In this document: positions 5,945 through 13,880 of the stretch, piece after piece
Numbering within the stretch: position 1 is the first letter of the stretch
How the letters are laid out: each line of letters opens with the position of its first letter
From: JANWYT01 sp046719465
GTDB lineage: Bacteria; Chloroflexota; Anaerolineae; Aggregatilineales; Phototrophicaceae
Direction: 5' to 3'
Assembly (NCBI GenBank): GCA_046719465.1
Contig: JBDNCV010000086.1
Span: 1 to 15,832, forward strand
DNA: 15,832 bases
Made by a program: the position numbers and the translations under genes
The notes under the pieces: generated by a model
Database searches by the model: none
What the model was told of the DNA's origin: nothing
Seen by the model: the letters and a program-made list of their open reading frames with translations, nothing else

Positions 5945-5956
5945 TTAGACACTCCC
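5945..5956. repeat. Solo TTAGACACTCCC motif
   Basis: This 12-mer is the same end sequence found in the repeat elements at 333-344 (diverged), 13858-13869 and 14348-14359. Here it stands alone, in the divergent promoter region 39 bp upstream of the PBP -10 box. It may be a remnant element end or a shared protein-binding site. Confidence 0.45.
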
Positions 5957-5994
5957 GAAGAATCAGCAGTTGTGCGCAGAAAGACCAAAGCGGC

Positions 5995-6000
5995 TATAAT
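5995..6000 (+). promoter_or_regulatory. -10 box of the PBP gene
   Basis: A perfect TATAAT lies at 5995-6000. No good -35 sits at 17 bp; TTGTGC (5970-5975) at 19 bp is the best. The predicted transcript start near 6007 coincides with an ATG that opens a four-codon reading frame (6007-6021), the same -10-to-ATG distance as in the GNAT gene. Confidence 0.45.
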
Positions 6001-6006
6001 ACCGGC

Positions 6007-6021
6007 ATGACTGCTGGTTAG
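6007..6021 (+). other. Possible leaderless mini-ORF (M-T-A-G-stop) before the PBP gene
   Basis: ATG ACT GCT GGT TAG begins exactly 7 nt after the TATAAT box and ends 11 nt before the PBP start codon, in another frame. A second minimal frame, ATG ATG TGA (6023-6031), follows. The PBP ATG at 6033 has no clear Shine-Dalgarno, so reinitiation after the mini-ORF is conceivable. It could equally be chance. Confidence 0.25.
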
Positions 6022-6032
6022 AATGATGTGAC

Positions 6033-8213
6033 ATGGTGCAATTCAAGCGTGGCGTTGTCTTTCTCGGCTGCCTGCTGCTGACGGCCTGCGCTGCTGAACA
6101 GCCGCGGGCGCAGCTCCTGCCGACGCTTATCCCCTCGCCCACTGCCGCCATCGACATGGCTGCGCCGGAGCGGGTGGCCAACGAGTTCCTCGACGCATGG
6201 GCGCGCCAAGACTTCGCCACGATGTACGAGCGCCTGACCTTCAACAACCAGCAGGCCATCACCTTTGAGGAGTTCCAGCGTGTTTATGAGGGCGTACAAA
6301 ACCTTGCCACCGTGAACGCCATCAGCTACCGTCCGCTGGCCATGATGCGGGAGAGCGAACGGACGGTCGTCTTCAGCTATGACCTGATGCTCGAGACGAA
6401 TATCCTCGGCACGATCCACGACCGCAACCACGAGATGCGTTTGATCCTCGACCGCAACACCAATCAGTGGCGCGTGGCGTGGTCATTGGGGGATATCTTT
6501 CCTGAGATGGGCAACGGCGCGACGCTGCGCTTCCAGCCGATCATCCCCCGCCGCGCCAACATCTACGACCGCGACGGCGAGATTCTGGCCGATCAAAACG
6601 GCGTCGTGGTCGACGTCAACATCACGACCGGCGCGATGCCTGACGCAGCGGCGTGCAACGCGGCGCTGGCCGCTGCGCTCAACCTGCCGCTCACCAGCAT
6701 TGAAGAACGGTTGGCGCGCGCGGGGCAGAACTGGGTCGTGCGCGTGGGGACGCTGGAACCGCCCGCTTACCTTGAACACCAAGCGGCGCTCGAATCGCTC
6801 TGCCGTGCGACCTTCGCCCAACGCTCGATCCGCCGCTACCTGCGCGGCTCGCTCATGCCGCACATCCTCGGCAACGTAGGCTACCCGGACGAGGCGGAGC
6901 TGCCCGACCTCGTGCGCTTGGGCTTCGACGCGGAGACGATCATCGGGCGCGCAGGCATCGAGCGCAGTTGGGATACTACCCTGCGCGGTCGCCCGGGCGG
7001 TCGGCTGGCGCTGTTCGCCCCCAACGGGACGCTCATCCGCGTGCTGGCCGAGGCCACCTCGCAGATCCCCGAAAGCCTCTGGCTGACGATCGACGCTGAC
7101 CTGCAAGAGTACGTCCTGCGCACGCTGGGCGAGGCCTACGTGGACAACGCCGCGAGCTGGGGCGCAAACTCACCGGGCGCGTCGGCGGTGGTGCTCGATG
7201 TCAACACTGGGGAAATCCTCGCGCTCGTGAGCTACCCCACCTACGACGGCAACGCGCTCAACCCCTTCCCTGCGATTGGGCGCGCCGTGGCCAACGAAAT
7301 CCAGCTTGCGCTCGCCAACGACCCGCGCAACCCGCTGCTCAACCGCCCGACGCAGGGGATCTACCCCAGCGGCTCGATCATGAAGGTGATCGACTCGTTC
7401 GCTGCGACCGATTCAGGCATCCTGCCGCTGAACTACTCGTATGGCTGCTCAGGGATTTGGACGTATCAAGGCGACCGGCGCTTCGACTGGCTGGCGGGCG
7501 GGCACGGCCGCGTGACGCTGGCGACCGGCCTCGCGCAGAGCTGCAACCCCTTCTACTACGAGATCGGCTTCCAGCTCAACGCGGTTGATCCCTTTCTGCT
7601 GCCCACCTACGCGCGGCGCATGGGGCTGGGCGCGCCGACCGGCCTCGCGCGCGATTTGAGCGAGGCGGCGGGCACGATCCCTGACCCAGAGTGGTTCCGC
7701 GTCAACCGTGGCCTGACGTGGACATACTCCAACGCGGTGAACTTGGCCATCGGGCAAGGGGAAGTCGAGGTGACTAACCTGCAAATGACGCGCTTGTACG
7801 CCGCCGTCGGCAATGGCGGCCTGCTGTACCGTCCGCAGTTGGTGCGGGAGCGCGGCATCCTCGACCAGCGGACGTTCGTCGCCACGCCGGAGGTCAACGG
7901 CGAGTTCAACATGAGCGCCGACTCGTTCCGCATCGCGCGCGAGGGGTTGTGCGCCGTCCCAACCGAGCGCTACGGCACGGCGGCCCACATCTTCCGCAAT
8001 TCGCCGCTGCTGAACATCGGCGTATGCGGCAAGACAGGCACGGCGCAAGCCCCGGGCAACCGCCCCTCGCACGCTTGGTTCATGGCTTACGCGCCCAGAG
8101 ACAACCCGCAGATCGCTGTCGGCGTCATGGTGGAGAACAGCGGCGAAGGCTCCGCGGTGGCCGCGCCCCTCGTGCGCCGCATCATGGAGTACTACTTCTT
8201 CGGGCCGTTCTGA
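6033..8213 (+). CDS. Penicillin-binding protein transpeptidase, lipoprotein (MecA/PBP2-like)
   Basis: A 726-residue DD-transpeptidase that would cross-link peptidoglycan outside the membrane. A lipoprotein signal with lipobox L16-T-A-C19 replaces the usual membrane helix. Residues about 43-155 resemble the NTF2-like N-terminal domain of MecA-type PBPs (VANEFLDAWARQDFATMYERL). A PBP dimer region follows (PRRANIYDRDGEILA at 172-186 to GIERSWDTTLRGRPGG at 308-323). The transpeptidase domain (about 380-722) has all three active-site motifs: S448-I-M-K451, S503-C-N505 and K667-T-G669. In Gram-positive MecA this architecture gives beta-lactam resistance, but here it is more likely an ordinary elongation or septation enzyme. 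A TATAAT box lies 32 nt upstream; no clear ribosome binding site is seen. Confidence 0.95.
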   Translation: MVQFKRGVVFLGCLLLTACAAEQPRAQLLPTLIPSPTAAIDMAAPERVANEFLDAWARQDFATMYERLTFNNQQAITFEEFQRVYEGVQNLATVNAISYRPLAMMRESERTVVFSYDLMLETNILGTIHDRNHEMRLILDRNTNQWRVAWSLGDIFPEMGNGATLRFQPIIPRRANIYDRDGEILADQNGVVVDVNITTGAMPDAAACNAALAAALNLPLTSIEERLARAGQNWVVRVGTLEPPAYLEHQAALESLCRATFAQRSIRRYLRGSLMPHILGNVGYPDEAELPDLVRLGFDAETIIGRAGIERSWDTTLRGRPGGRLALFAPNGTLIRVLAEATSQIPESLWLTIDADLQEYVLRTLGEAYVDNAASWGANSPGASAVVLDVNTGEILALVSYPTYDGNALNPFPAIGRAVANEIQLALANDPRNPLLNRPTQGIYPSGSIMKVIDSFAATDSGILPLNYSYGCSGIWTYQGDRRFDWLAGGHGRVTLATGLAQSCNPFYYEIGFQLNAVDPFLLPTYARRMGLGAPTGLARDLSEAAGTIPDPEWFRVNRGLTWTYSNAVNLAIGQGEVEVTNLQMTRLYAAVGNGGLLYRPQLVRERGILDQRTFVATPEVNGEFNMSADSFRIAREGLCAVPTERYGTAAHIFRNSPLLNIGVCGKTGTAQAPGNRPSHAWFMAYAPRDNPQIAVGVMVENSGEGSAVAAPLVRRIMEYYFFGPF

Positions 8214-8250
8214 GCAGTGTAAACAGCGTATAAGAAATTCCGCTGCCTGA

Positions 8251-8279
8251 TTGACCCAAATTTTGACCTTTCTTACAAT
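8251..8279 (+). promoter_or_regulatory. Sigma-70-type promoter of the DnaJ-family gene
   Basis: TTGACC (8251-8256) and TACAAT (8274-8279) are separated by exactly 17 bp. The predicted start near 8286 leaves a leader of about 43 nt containing AAGGA (8317-8321) before the ATG at 8329. A second TTGACC (8263-8268) repeats 12 bp downstream within the spacer. No CIRCE-type heat-shock operator (TTAGCACTC-N9-GAGTGCTAA) is present. Confidence 0.7.
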
Positions 8280-8328
8280 GAATACGGGGTCAGTTCGCTG
8301 ACCTACCTTCCATGGCAAGGATGGCAGT

Positions 8329-9195
8329 ATGGCACAGAACTACTACAGCGTGTTGGGTGTGGATAAAAACGCAACTCAAGACGAGATCAAAAAGGCCTTT
8401 CGCAAGCAGGCTAAGCGCTATCACCCCGACGCCAACCCCAACGATCCGCAGGCCGAAGAGCGCTTCAAAGAGATCAACGAAGCCTATGAAACGCTCGGTG
8501 ATCCTGAGAAGCGTCGTCAGTACGACATGTTTGGGCATGATTACGCGCGTCAAGGGGCAGGTGGCCCACCGCCCGGTTATGGCGGTATGGGTGGCATGGG
8601 CGGCATGAGTGCCGAGGACTTGCAGGACATCCTTAACTCGTTCATGAACTTTGGGCGCACCTCGCAGCGCGGGCGCAGCCCGCTGCGCGGCCAAGACATT
8701 GAACAGCCTGTGCAGATCAGCCTCTATGAGGCCTACCACGGCACGGAGCGCATCCTCAACAAGGGCAACCGCCAACTGCGCGTGTCGATCCCAGCTGGGG
8801 CCACCGATGGCACACGGGTACGCGTCGCAGGTGAAGGCGGCCTCGGCGCCAATGGCGGCCTGCCCGGTGACCTCTATCTGGTCGTTGAAGTGGCGGATGA
8901 TCCGCAGTTCAAGCGTGACGGTTACGATCTGACGGTGGACGTGAACGTTGACATGTTCACGGCAATGCTAGGCGGTGAGGTGCAAGTGCCAACATTAGGC
9001 CGCCCGCTCAAGCTCAAAATCCCCGCAGGGACGCAGAGCGGGCGCAAGTTCCGCCTCGCAGGTAAAGGGATGCCGAGCACAAAGGGCAGCCCGGGCGATC
9101 TCTACGCGCGGATCAACATCACCGTGCCTGAAACGCTCACCCCTGAACAGCGCCGCCTCGTCGAGCAGCTGCGTGCCAGCCTCAACAAAGCTTAA
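8329..9195 (+). CDS. DnaJ/CbpA-type co-chaperone (class B Hsp40, no zinc finger)
   Basis: A 288-residue J-domain protein expected to stimulate the ATPase of DnaK and deliver substrates in the cytoplasm. The J domain is at 1-70 (YYSVLGVDKNA, KKAFRKQAKRYHPDANP with the HPD triad at 32-34, FKEINEAYETLGDPEKRRQYD). A Gly/Phe/Met linker follows (75-93: GAGGPPPGYGGMGGMGGMS). The two C-terminal beta domains start near 121, with LRVSIPAGATDGTRVRVAGEG and then LKLKIPAGTQSGRKFRLAGKG. No CxxCxGxG repeats are present, which separates it from full DnaJ and matches CbpA-like proteins. Promoter, ribosome binding site and terminator are all visible, so it is a single-gene transcription unit with no dnaK or grpE beside it. 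Confidence 0.95.
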   Translation: MAQNYYSVLGVDKNATQDEIKKAFRKQAKRYHPDANPNDPQAEERFKEINEAYETLGDPEKRRQYDMFGHDYARQGAGGPPPGYGGMGGMGGMSAEDLQDILNSFMNFGRTSQRGRSPLRGQDIEQPVQISLYEAYHGTERILNKGNRQLRVSIPAGATDGTRVRVAGEGGLGANGGLPGDLYLVVEVADDPQFKRDGYDLTVDVNVDMFTAMLGGEVQVPTLGRPLKLKIPAGTQSGRKFRLAGKGMPSTKGSPGDLYARINITVPETLTPEQRRLVEQLRASLNKA

Positions 9196-9213
9196 AAACA
9201 TCAAGAAACTGTT

Positions 9214-9240
9214 AAAAATCGGCTATCAGGCCGATTTTTT
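9214..9240 (+). terminator. Strong rho-independent terminator after the DnaJ-family gene
   Basis: AAAAATCGGC and GCCGATTTTT form a perfect 10-bp stem with the 6-nt loop TATCAG, ending in six T residues. It starts 18 nt after the stop codon. Confidence 0.92.
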
Positions 9241-9313
9241 ATTTCAATCCACTAATATTGATGTATTATGTACTTTGTACGCTTTTTATTCATTTACAAA
9301 TTAGGGGGATTTT

Positions 9314-11791
9314 ATGGCTTTACGATTCGTAGGCCGAAGAGGAGCCGCAGTACTCACTGCGGCGTTTATGTTTATCCTGCTGGGGGGCTGGCTGCCGAGC
9401 GCGCATGTGGAGGCCCAAAGCGGATCGCCCGCCCAGTCTCTGCTCAACGGCCCGGCGCGTATGGCCTACCTAGCCCCCGCGCAAGCGCCCCTCTACGCCT
9501 CCATCCGCATCGACCGCGACTACCGCGCTGCCCTCAACGACGTGATCGCCATCGTGAGCGATGCCCTGCCGGAGCTGGGCCTGCCGAGCGGCGTCGGCGT
9601 CGAGGATGTGCTTGACCTGCTCACACAGGATCTGCTCAACGAGAGCTTCGCGCAGCAAGAGGCATGGCTGGGCGACTATGCTGCGTTCGCAGTGCAGTCT
9701 CTTGATGTGCTGTTTGACGATGATCGCAGTAACGATAACTTTATCCCCGCCGGTTTATTCGTCGAAGTGCGCAGCTCAGCGAGCGCCCGCGCCGCCGCCG
9801 AGAGCGCCCTACGCAATCAGAACATCGCCTTCACACCGCAGCGCTTGGGCAGCAGCACGCTCTACGTGCCAAACAACGAGCGTGACATGTTCATCGTTGT
9901 GGTCTCGAACGAGGCACTGGGGGTGGTGAGCCGCGGCTACTTCGACTATCTGCGCGCCACTGATCAGCGCCCACAGCCGACGCTGCGCGGCGATCAGCGC
10001 TTTCAGAACGCGCTGGCCAACCTGCCCGAATCGAACTACAACGCCTTGATCTACGTTGACTCGGCCCAGTTGACGCTCACCACACTGCCGAGATGGCAAG
10101 CGCCGCACATTGAAGAACTCGCCGCGCTGCAAGGCACGGAGCCAACGCTGCTGGGCTTGACGATCCTGCCCGAGAACATCCTGACGATTGACGTCGTGCA
10201 GCCTATCGGCATGCCGACGCTGTTCAGCGCGCTGGGCGTTGACATCAGCAATCCAACACCAGTCAACCCAGCGTTTGTGCGCTTCCTGCCGAACAACACC
10301 CTTTACGCCATCCACGGGGCCAACCTGTCGCAGAGCTACCGCGACGTGACCAACGCGCTGGGCGCGCTGGCCGACACGGCCACGCTCGGCCTGCTGCCCA
10401 CCGCCCAGCAGATTGGCGAACGGGGGCTGGGTCTCATCACAGGGGTCGTTTCAGCGGTTGGCTTGGGGCTGGACTTCGAGACGGACGTGCTGCCCGCGCT
10501 CACGAGCGATTTTCTAGTGTTCGTCGCGCCCAAGACGAGCACGCCGCCTGTGCCGCCGCCGCTCGAAGTGCCGATTGACTTTGGCATCGTGCTGGCCAAC
10601 ACCGACACAGGCATCGCTGCGCGCGTGATTGAGCGGCTCTACCGCGCTGTGCCGCTCACGCTGCAAGCGCTGGGCCGCCCAGCCACCTTCTATCTGGCTG
10701 ATGGGGGCTTCTCGCTGGTGTATGACGACGGGCGCTTCACCTTTGAGGTGATCGTCACCCAAACCGCTGACTTCGTGTTCGTCGGCACGGTCGGCGCGTA
10801 TCAAGGCGTGCTGAACGCTCAGCGCACCCGCGATATCAACCGCTTCACGACCGACGCCTTCCCGGTGCTGCCGGGCGCTGCGCTCAACGGCTACATGTCG
10901 AACGCGGGCTTGGGGTCGCTGCGCCCGAGCGTAGCCTCGCTGCTGCGCCTATCAGAGCGCGATTTTGAACTCATCGCCCGTCTGGGCCGCCTGTTCGACG
11001 TGGGCGTATTCAGCATCAAACAGGCCGACAATTACGCCATCATCCGCCTGACAGTCGGCCTCACGCCTGACAGTGAGCAGGCGGCTCTCCCACCAGCGCC
11101 CACCCCCACGATTGACTTTGTGGCGACTATTTCGGCAGAGCTGACCGCTACCGCTGCTGCGCAGGTGATGCGCCCGACCGCTACGCCCACTGAAACCCGC
11201 ATCCCGCCCACTGCAACCCCGACCGCTACGCCCACTGAAACCCGCATCCCGCCCACGTCGACGTTCACGCCTACGCCCCTGCCTCCGCTGCCGACGCAGC
11301 CCGCGACAGGCGGCCTCAGCACCTTCGTCAACAACAACAGCGCCAACCCGTTCTCGGTTGCTTACCCGAGCGCGTGGAGCACGCAAGGCCTGCCGCCCTT
11401 CGCCACCGATGGCGGCGTGACGTACATCGGCAACACGGTCAGCGCGTGGCTGCCACTGTTCGGCTCTGAACTGTCTACGATGGAGCGCGGTGACATCAGC
11501 ATGAGCATCAGCGTGGAGGACATTGGCAGCTCGACGACACTCGGGGCGCGCGTCATCTTGGGCGTGCTGCTGGGCAACATCACCGGCGGCGAAAATGCCA
11601 CCGCCCAAACCACCACCATCGCCGGGCGCGATTCTGCCTTTGCAGACCTCGCCACCGGTCGCCGCGTGGTGATCTCGATCATCGACAACACGCGCATCAT
11701 GCTGGCCTTCGTCTATGCGCCGCCCGGCGAGATGAACGCCGCCTTCCGCATCGCCTCAGACGTCTTGGGGTCGGTAACGATCGTGCGTTAA
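9314..11791 (+). CDS. Secreted DUF3352-like protein with Pro/Thr linker and PsbP-like C-terminal module
   Basis: An 825-residue exported protein of unknown function. A signal peptide (about 1-35) ends at AHVEAQ. Residues about 45-590 resemble DUF3352 proteins: an opening AYLAPAQAPLYASIRIDRDY and a long series of alternating segments such as AGLFVEV, YNALIYVDSAQL, NTLYAIHGANL, DFLVFVAP and GYMSN. A disordered linker (about 594-668) carries ATPTETRIPPT twice. The C-terminal module (about 670-825) begins with NPFSVAYPSAWS, a PsbP/DUF1795-like opening that also appears in the minus-strand gene at 12187-13251. AGGGGGA just upstream of the ATG at 9314 supports the start. It lies between two terminators, so it is probably monocistronic. 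The role is unknown; sequence shows only export and a large beta-rich ectodomain. Confidence 0.82.
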   Translation: MALRFVGRRGAAVLTAAFMFILLGGWLPSAHVEAQSGSPAQSLLNGPARMAYLAPAQAPLYASIRIDRDYRAALNDVIAIVSDALPELGLPSGVGVEDVLDLLTQDLLNESFAQQEAWLGDYAAFAVQSLDVLFDDDRSNDNFIPAGLFVEVRSSASARAAAESALRNQNIAFTPQRLGSSTLYVPNNERDMFIVVVSNEALGVVSRGYFDYLRATDQRPQPTLRGDQRFQNALANLPESNYNALIYVDSAQLTLTTLPRWQAPHIEELAALQGTEPTLLGLTILPENILTIDVVQPIGMPTLFSALGVDISNPTPVNPAFVRFLPNNTLYAIHGANLSQSYRDVTNALGALADTATLGLLPTAQQIGERGLGLITGVVSAVGLGLDFETDVLPALTSDFLVFVAPKTSTPPVPPPLEVPIDFGIVLANTDTGIAARVIERLYRAVPLTLQALGRPATFYLADGGFSLVYDDGRFTFEVIVTQTADFVFVGTVGAYQGVLNAQRTRDINRFTTDAFPVLPGAALNGYMSNAGLGSLRPSVASLLRLSERDFELIARLGRLFDVGVFSIKQADNYAIIRLTVGLTPDSEQAALPPAPTPTIDFVATISAELTATAAAQVMRPTATPTETRIPPTATPTATPTETRIPPTSTFTPTPLPPLPTQPATGGLSTFVNNNSANPFSVAYPSAWSTQGLPPFATDGGVTYIGNTVSAWLPLFGSELSTMERGDISMSISVEDIGSSTTLGARVILGVLLGNITGGENATAQTTTIAGRDSAFADLATGRRVVISIIDNTRIMLAFVYAPPGEMNAAFRIASDVLGSVTIVR

Positions 11792-11811
11792 GATCATCGC
11801 CTCTAACATCC

Positions 11812-11839
11812 AACGGGCGTGGACACCCCACGCCCGTTT
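11812..11839 (+). terminator. Terminator hairpin between the DUF3352-like gene and mazG
   Basis: AACGGGCGTGG and CCACGCCCGTT form a perfect 11-bp stem around the loop ACACC, followed by TTT-C-TGTG. The T run is short, but the stem is very stable and sits 20 nt after the stop codon. It ends 16 nt before the mazG Shine-Dalgarno, so some readthrough or attenuation into mazG is possible. Confidence 0.7.
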
Positions 11840-11866
11840 CTGTGCTTATTTGTTGAGGAGCGATTT

Positions 11867-12190
11867 ATGCTGACCTTTGAGGACTATCAAACCGGCGCGC
11901 GCCGCACGCTGCTGGCAGAAAACGAACACCTGCTCGCCTACCTTGCGCTGGGGCTGGGCGGCGAAGCAGGCGAGATCCAGAACAAGATCAAGAAAGTGCT
12001 GCGCGGCGATTATCCTGCTGAAGCCATCCGCGATGACTTGCAGGCCGAACTAGGCGATGTGTTGTGGTATCTGGCCGTGCTGGCAGACGCGCTGGGCTTG
12101 TCGCTCGCTGAAGTGGCGCAGGCCAACCTCGACAAGTTGGCCAGCCGCCAGCAGCGCGGCCAACTGCGCGGCAGCGGCGACACGCGCTAG
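11867..12190 (+). CDS. MazG-like nucleotide pyrophosphohydrolase
   Basis: A 107-residue all-alpha NTP pyrophosphatase of the MazG-like family, which hydrolyses (d)NTPs to monophosphate and pyrophosphate to clear aberrant nucleotides. The magnesium-binding signature is complete: E33-A-G-E36 in GLGGEAGEIQNKIKK and E61-L-G-D64 in LQAELGDVLWYLA, consistent with the ExxE(n)ExxD pattern. The start at 11867 has GAGGAG at 6-nt spacing; an in-frame start at 11819 would place 16 residues across the terminator hairpin and is unlikely. Its single-domain length fits small MazG-like proteins rather than duplicated E. coli MazG. The stop codon shares CTAG with the stop of the convergent gene. Confidence 0.93.
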   Translation: MLTFEDYQTGARRTLLAENEHLLAYLALGLGGEAGEIQNKIKKVLRGDYPAEAIRDDLQAELGDVLWYLAVLADALGLSLAEVAQANLDKLASRQQRGQLRGSGDTR

Positions 12191-13251
12191 CGCGGCAAGA
12201 TGCTCAGGTCAAGGTTGGTGCTGTGCAGCATCGTCAAGTACGTGGGGAGCAGTTCCAGCAGGCGTTCCTCCGTCGGCGCGGCCAGCATGTAGAAGAACAC
12301 AAGGTCGTTTGTGGTGTCCAACACCCCGACCACGTACAGCCAGCGCCCATTAGGCATTTTGCCGTACAGCCCCGTCCCGCTCATCCCGCTGACGAAGAAC
12401 TCACCGTGCATGACTTGATCCGTCAGGCCGAGGTTCATCGAGAGGATGCTTTGCAGCTCGGTCGTCGGGCTGTCGTCCGTCAGGCGCAGATCTTCAAAGC
12501 GGTTGACCGACACCACCACCGATGAATCGCGGATGCCGGTGGTGGCGGTGCCGCTGGCCACGAGCTGCGCATCGGCGGCGGTCTCAAACACGCCGAACAA
12601 GCCGCCTGCCTCAAGGTTGAGCGCCGTCCACCCCTCGGGGTAGCCCATGTCGAAGCCGAAGGTCGAGGTGGCGCGGCGCGCCAGCGGCAGCGCGTCCACC
12701 GCTTGGATCGTGGAGAGGATCGTCCCCCATGTCCGTGCTTGCGCCTGCGCGCTGGCCGCGTCCGGCGTGGTCATGCTCAGCACGACGAGCCGTTCATCCT
12801 GCGCCCACACGGTCAAAATGTAGCCCGCGTTCTGGCGCGTGCCGAACCCTGTAAGCGCCAACCGACCCAACACCGACGACGGGAGCGGATCGCCCGCGGC
12901 GTTAAACTGGAGCTGGCGCGCCACCGTGTCGAAGGCATCGCGCAGCGGCAGCGCCATCACGGCCTGCGGGTTCTGCAATTGGACGGCGACCATCTGGATG
13001 ACGGGGCCGCTCGGGACGGTTGCGGGGTTGTTGTCCAGCACCGCGTCGATGTCGGCCTCGCTGGCAGCGAAGTATACGCCGTCAGCCTCGCGATACGTCC
13101 AGCGCGAGGGCACGGGCAGCTCCAGCCCCAAATCAGCAATCAGGAAGCGCGCATCAGGCGCAGCTTGCGCGTGCGCCGCCAGCGCCACACTGCTGAAGAT
13201 GGCCATAGTAATGAAAAGTCGTTTCATGATGCGCTTGCCCCCTGCGAGCAT
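12187..13251 (-). CDS. Secreted protein with two PsbP-like modules, function unknown
   Basis: A 354-residue exported protein. The signal peptide reaches AHAQA (about residue 30). Two similar modules follow, each opening with a strand-turn-Trp pattern: LGLELPVPSRWTYREADGVYFAAS (41-64) and FGFDMGYPEGWTALNLEAGG (198-217), as in PsbP/DUF1795-like folds. Residue choice around each Trp resembles the C-terminal module of the 825-residue secreted protein upstream. The start is ambiguous. ATG at 13251 has GAGGAG at 8-nt spacing (13260-13265). ATG at 13227 gives a more typical signal (MKRLFITMAIF), has AGGGGG 10 nt upstream, and fits better if the extended -10 at 13269-13277 is used. It overlaps mazG tail to tail by 4 bp with no terminator between. 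Confidence 0.82.
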   Translation of the reverse strand: MLAGGKRIMKRLFITMAIFSSVALAAHAQAAPDARFLIADLGLELPVPSRWTYREADGVYFAASEADIDAVLDNNPATVPSGPVIQMVAVQLQNPQAVMALPLRDAFDTVARQLQFNAAGDPLPSSVLGRLALTGFGTRQNAGYILTVWAQDERLVVLSMTTPDAASAQAQARTWGTILSTIQAVDALPLARRATSTFGFDMGYPEGWTALNLEAGGLFGVFETAADAQLVASGTATTGIRDSSVVVSVNRFEDLRLTDDSPTTELQSILSMNLGLTDQVMHGEFFVSGMSGTGLYGKMPNGRWLYVVGVLDTTNDLVFFYMLAAPTEERLLELLPTYLTMLHSTNLDLSILPR

Positions 13252-13268
13252 GTTACAAACTCCTCATC

Positions 13269-13277
13269 ATGATAGCA
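13269..13277 (-). promoter_or_regulatory. Candidate extended -10 promoter for the PsbP-like protein
   Basis: On the minus strand, TGC-TATCAT forms an extended -10 box. No convincing -35 is seen at the usual distance, which is tolerated for extended -10 promoters. Transcription from about 13262 would favour the downstream start codon at 13227. Confidence 0.3.
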
Positions 13278-13431
13278 CGAAAGCGCCGCTTGACGCTGCA
13301 CGATTGCCCCACGCTGCCCAAAACCCCCCATTGTGAGGGGATACCGCAAGATTTTTTATAAGAATTTACAACATGCCGCCGCATAACAGGCGTATGCTCA
13401 TGGTACGACAAGGAGGACGAGGAGGCGGCTG

Positions 13432-13743
13432 ATGATAATCACTGACCATGCCGAACATCGTCAAAGGCAGCGCAGCATCCCCCAAGCCGCGGTGGATTAC
13501 ATCCTCAAGCACGGTGAGATGCGCCGCAAGCGCGACGCCATCCACTACATCCTCACCCGTGACCACGTGGCCGCGCTGCCACGCCACCACGAAGCGCACC
13601 GCTACTACGGCATCCGCGTGATCGTCAGCCGCGACAGCCGCATCGTCATCACCACCTACTGGGAAGCGCATCGCCCCTGCCGCCACGTCAGCGCCAGCGA
13701 ACGCCGCCGTGACCGCCGCTGCTGGCAGGACGAAGCCAGCTAG
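13432..13743 (+). CDS. DUF4258-like small basic protein
   Basis: A 103-residue protein that resembles DUF4258 proteins: ITDHAEHRQRQRSIPQAAVDYILKHG at the N-terminus (3-28), a central HYIL strand, and VIVSRDSRIVITTYW (63-77) as the final strand. Some DUF4258 and BrnT/RelE-fold proteins are toxins, but no catalytic set can be assigned here and no antitoxin partner is adjacent. The protein is unusually rich in Arg and His. The start is well supported by GAGGAGG (13419-13425) at 6-nt spacing, with another AGGAGG just upstream (13411-13416). It stands alone: the 180 bp before it separate it from a divergent gene, and the MITE-like block begins immediately after its stop codon. Confidence 0.8.
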   Translation: MIITDHAEHRQRQRSIPQAAVDYILKHGEMRRKRDAIHYILTRDHVAALPRHHEAHRYYGIRVIVSRDSRIVITTYWEAHRPCRHVSASERRRDRRCWQDEAS

Positions 13744-13880
13744 GTTTAACGATGGGAGTGTCGAAATAGCTGGTGTTGCTCCTCGTCCCGTGTGGGAGAG
13801 GAACAGGCTGGCCGCAGGCCAGACAGGGCGAGGGGTCGATTGCGCATCGTCACCACGTTAGACGCTCCCCTCGCGAAAGG

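Noticed and set aside
11819..11866. Upstream start for mazG adding 16 residues
   Set aside because: It would lie within the terminator stem. The downstream ATG has GAGGAG at ideal spacing and matches the usual MazG-like N-terminus.
13432..13743. Toxin-antitoxin module at the DUF4258-like gene
   Set aside because: No partner gene is adjacent: the repeat block follows and a divergent secreted-protein gene precedes it.
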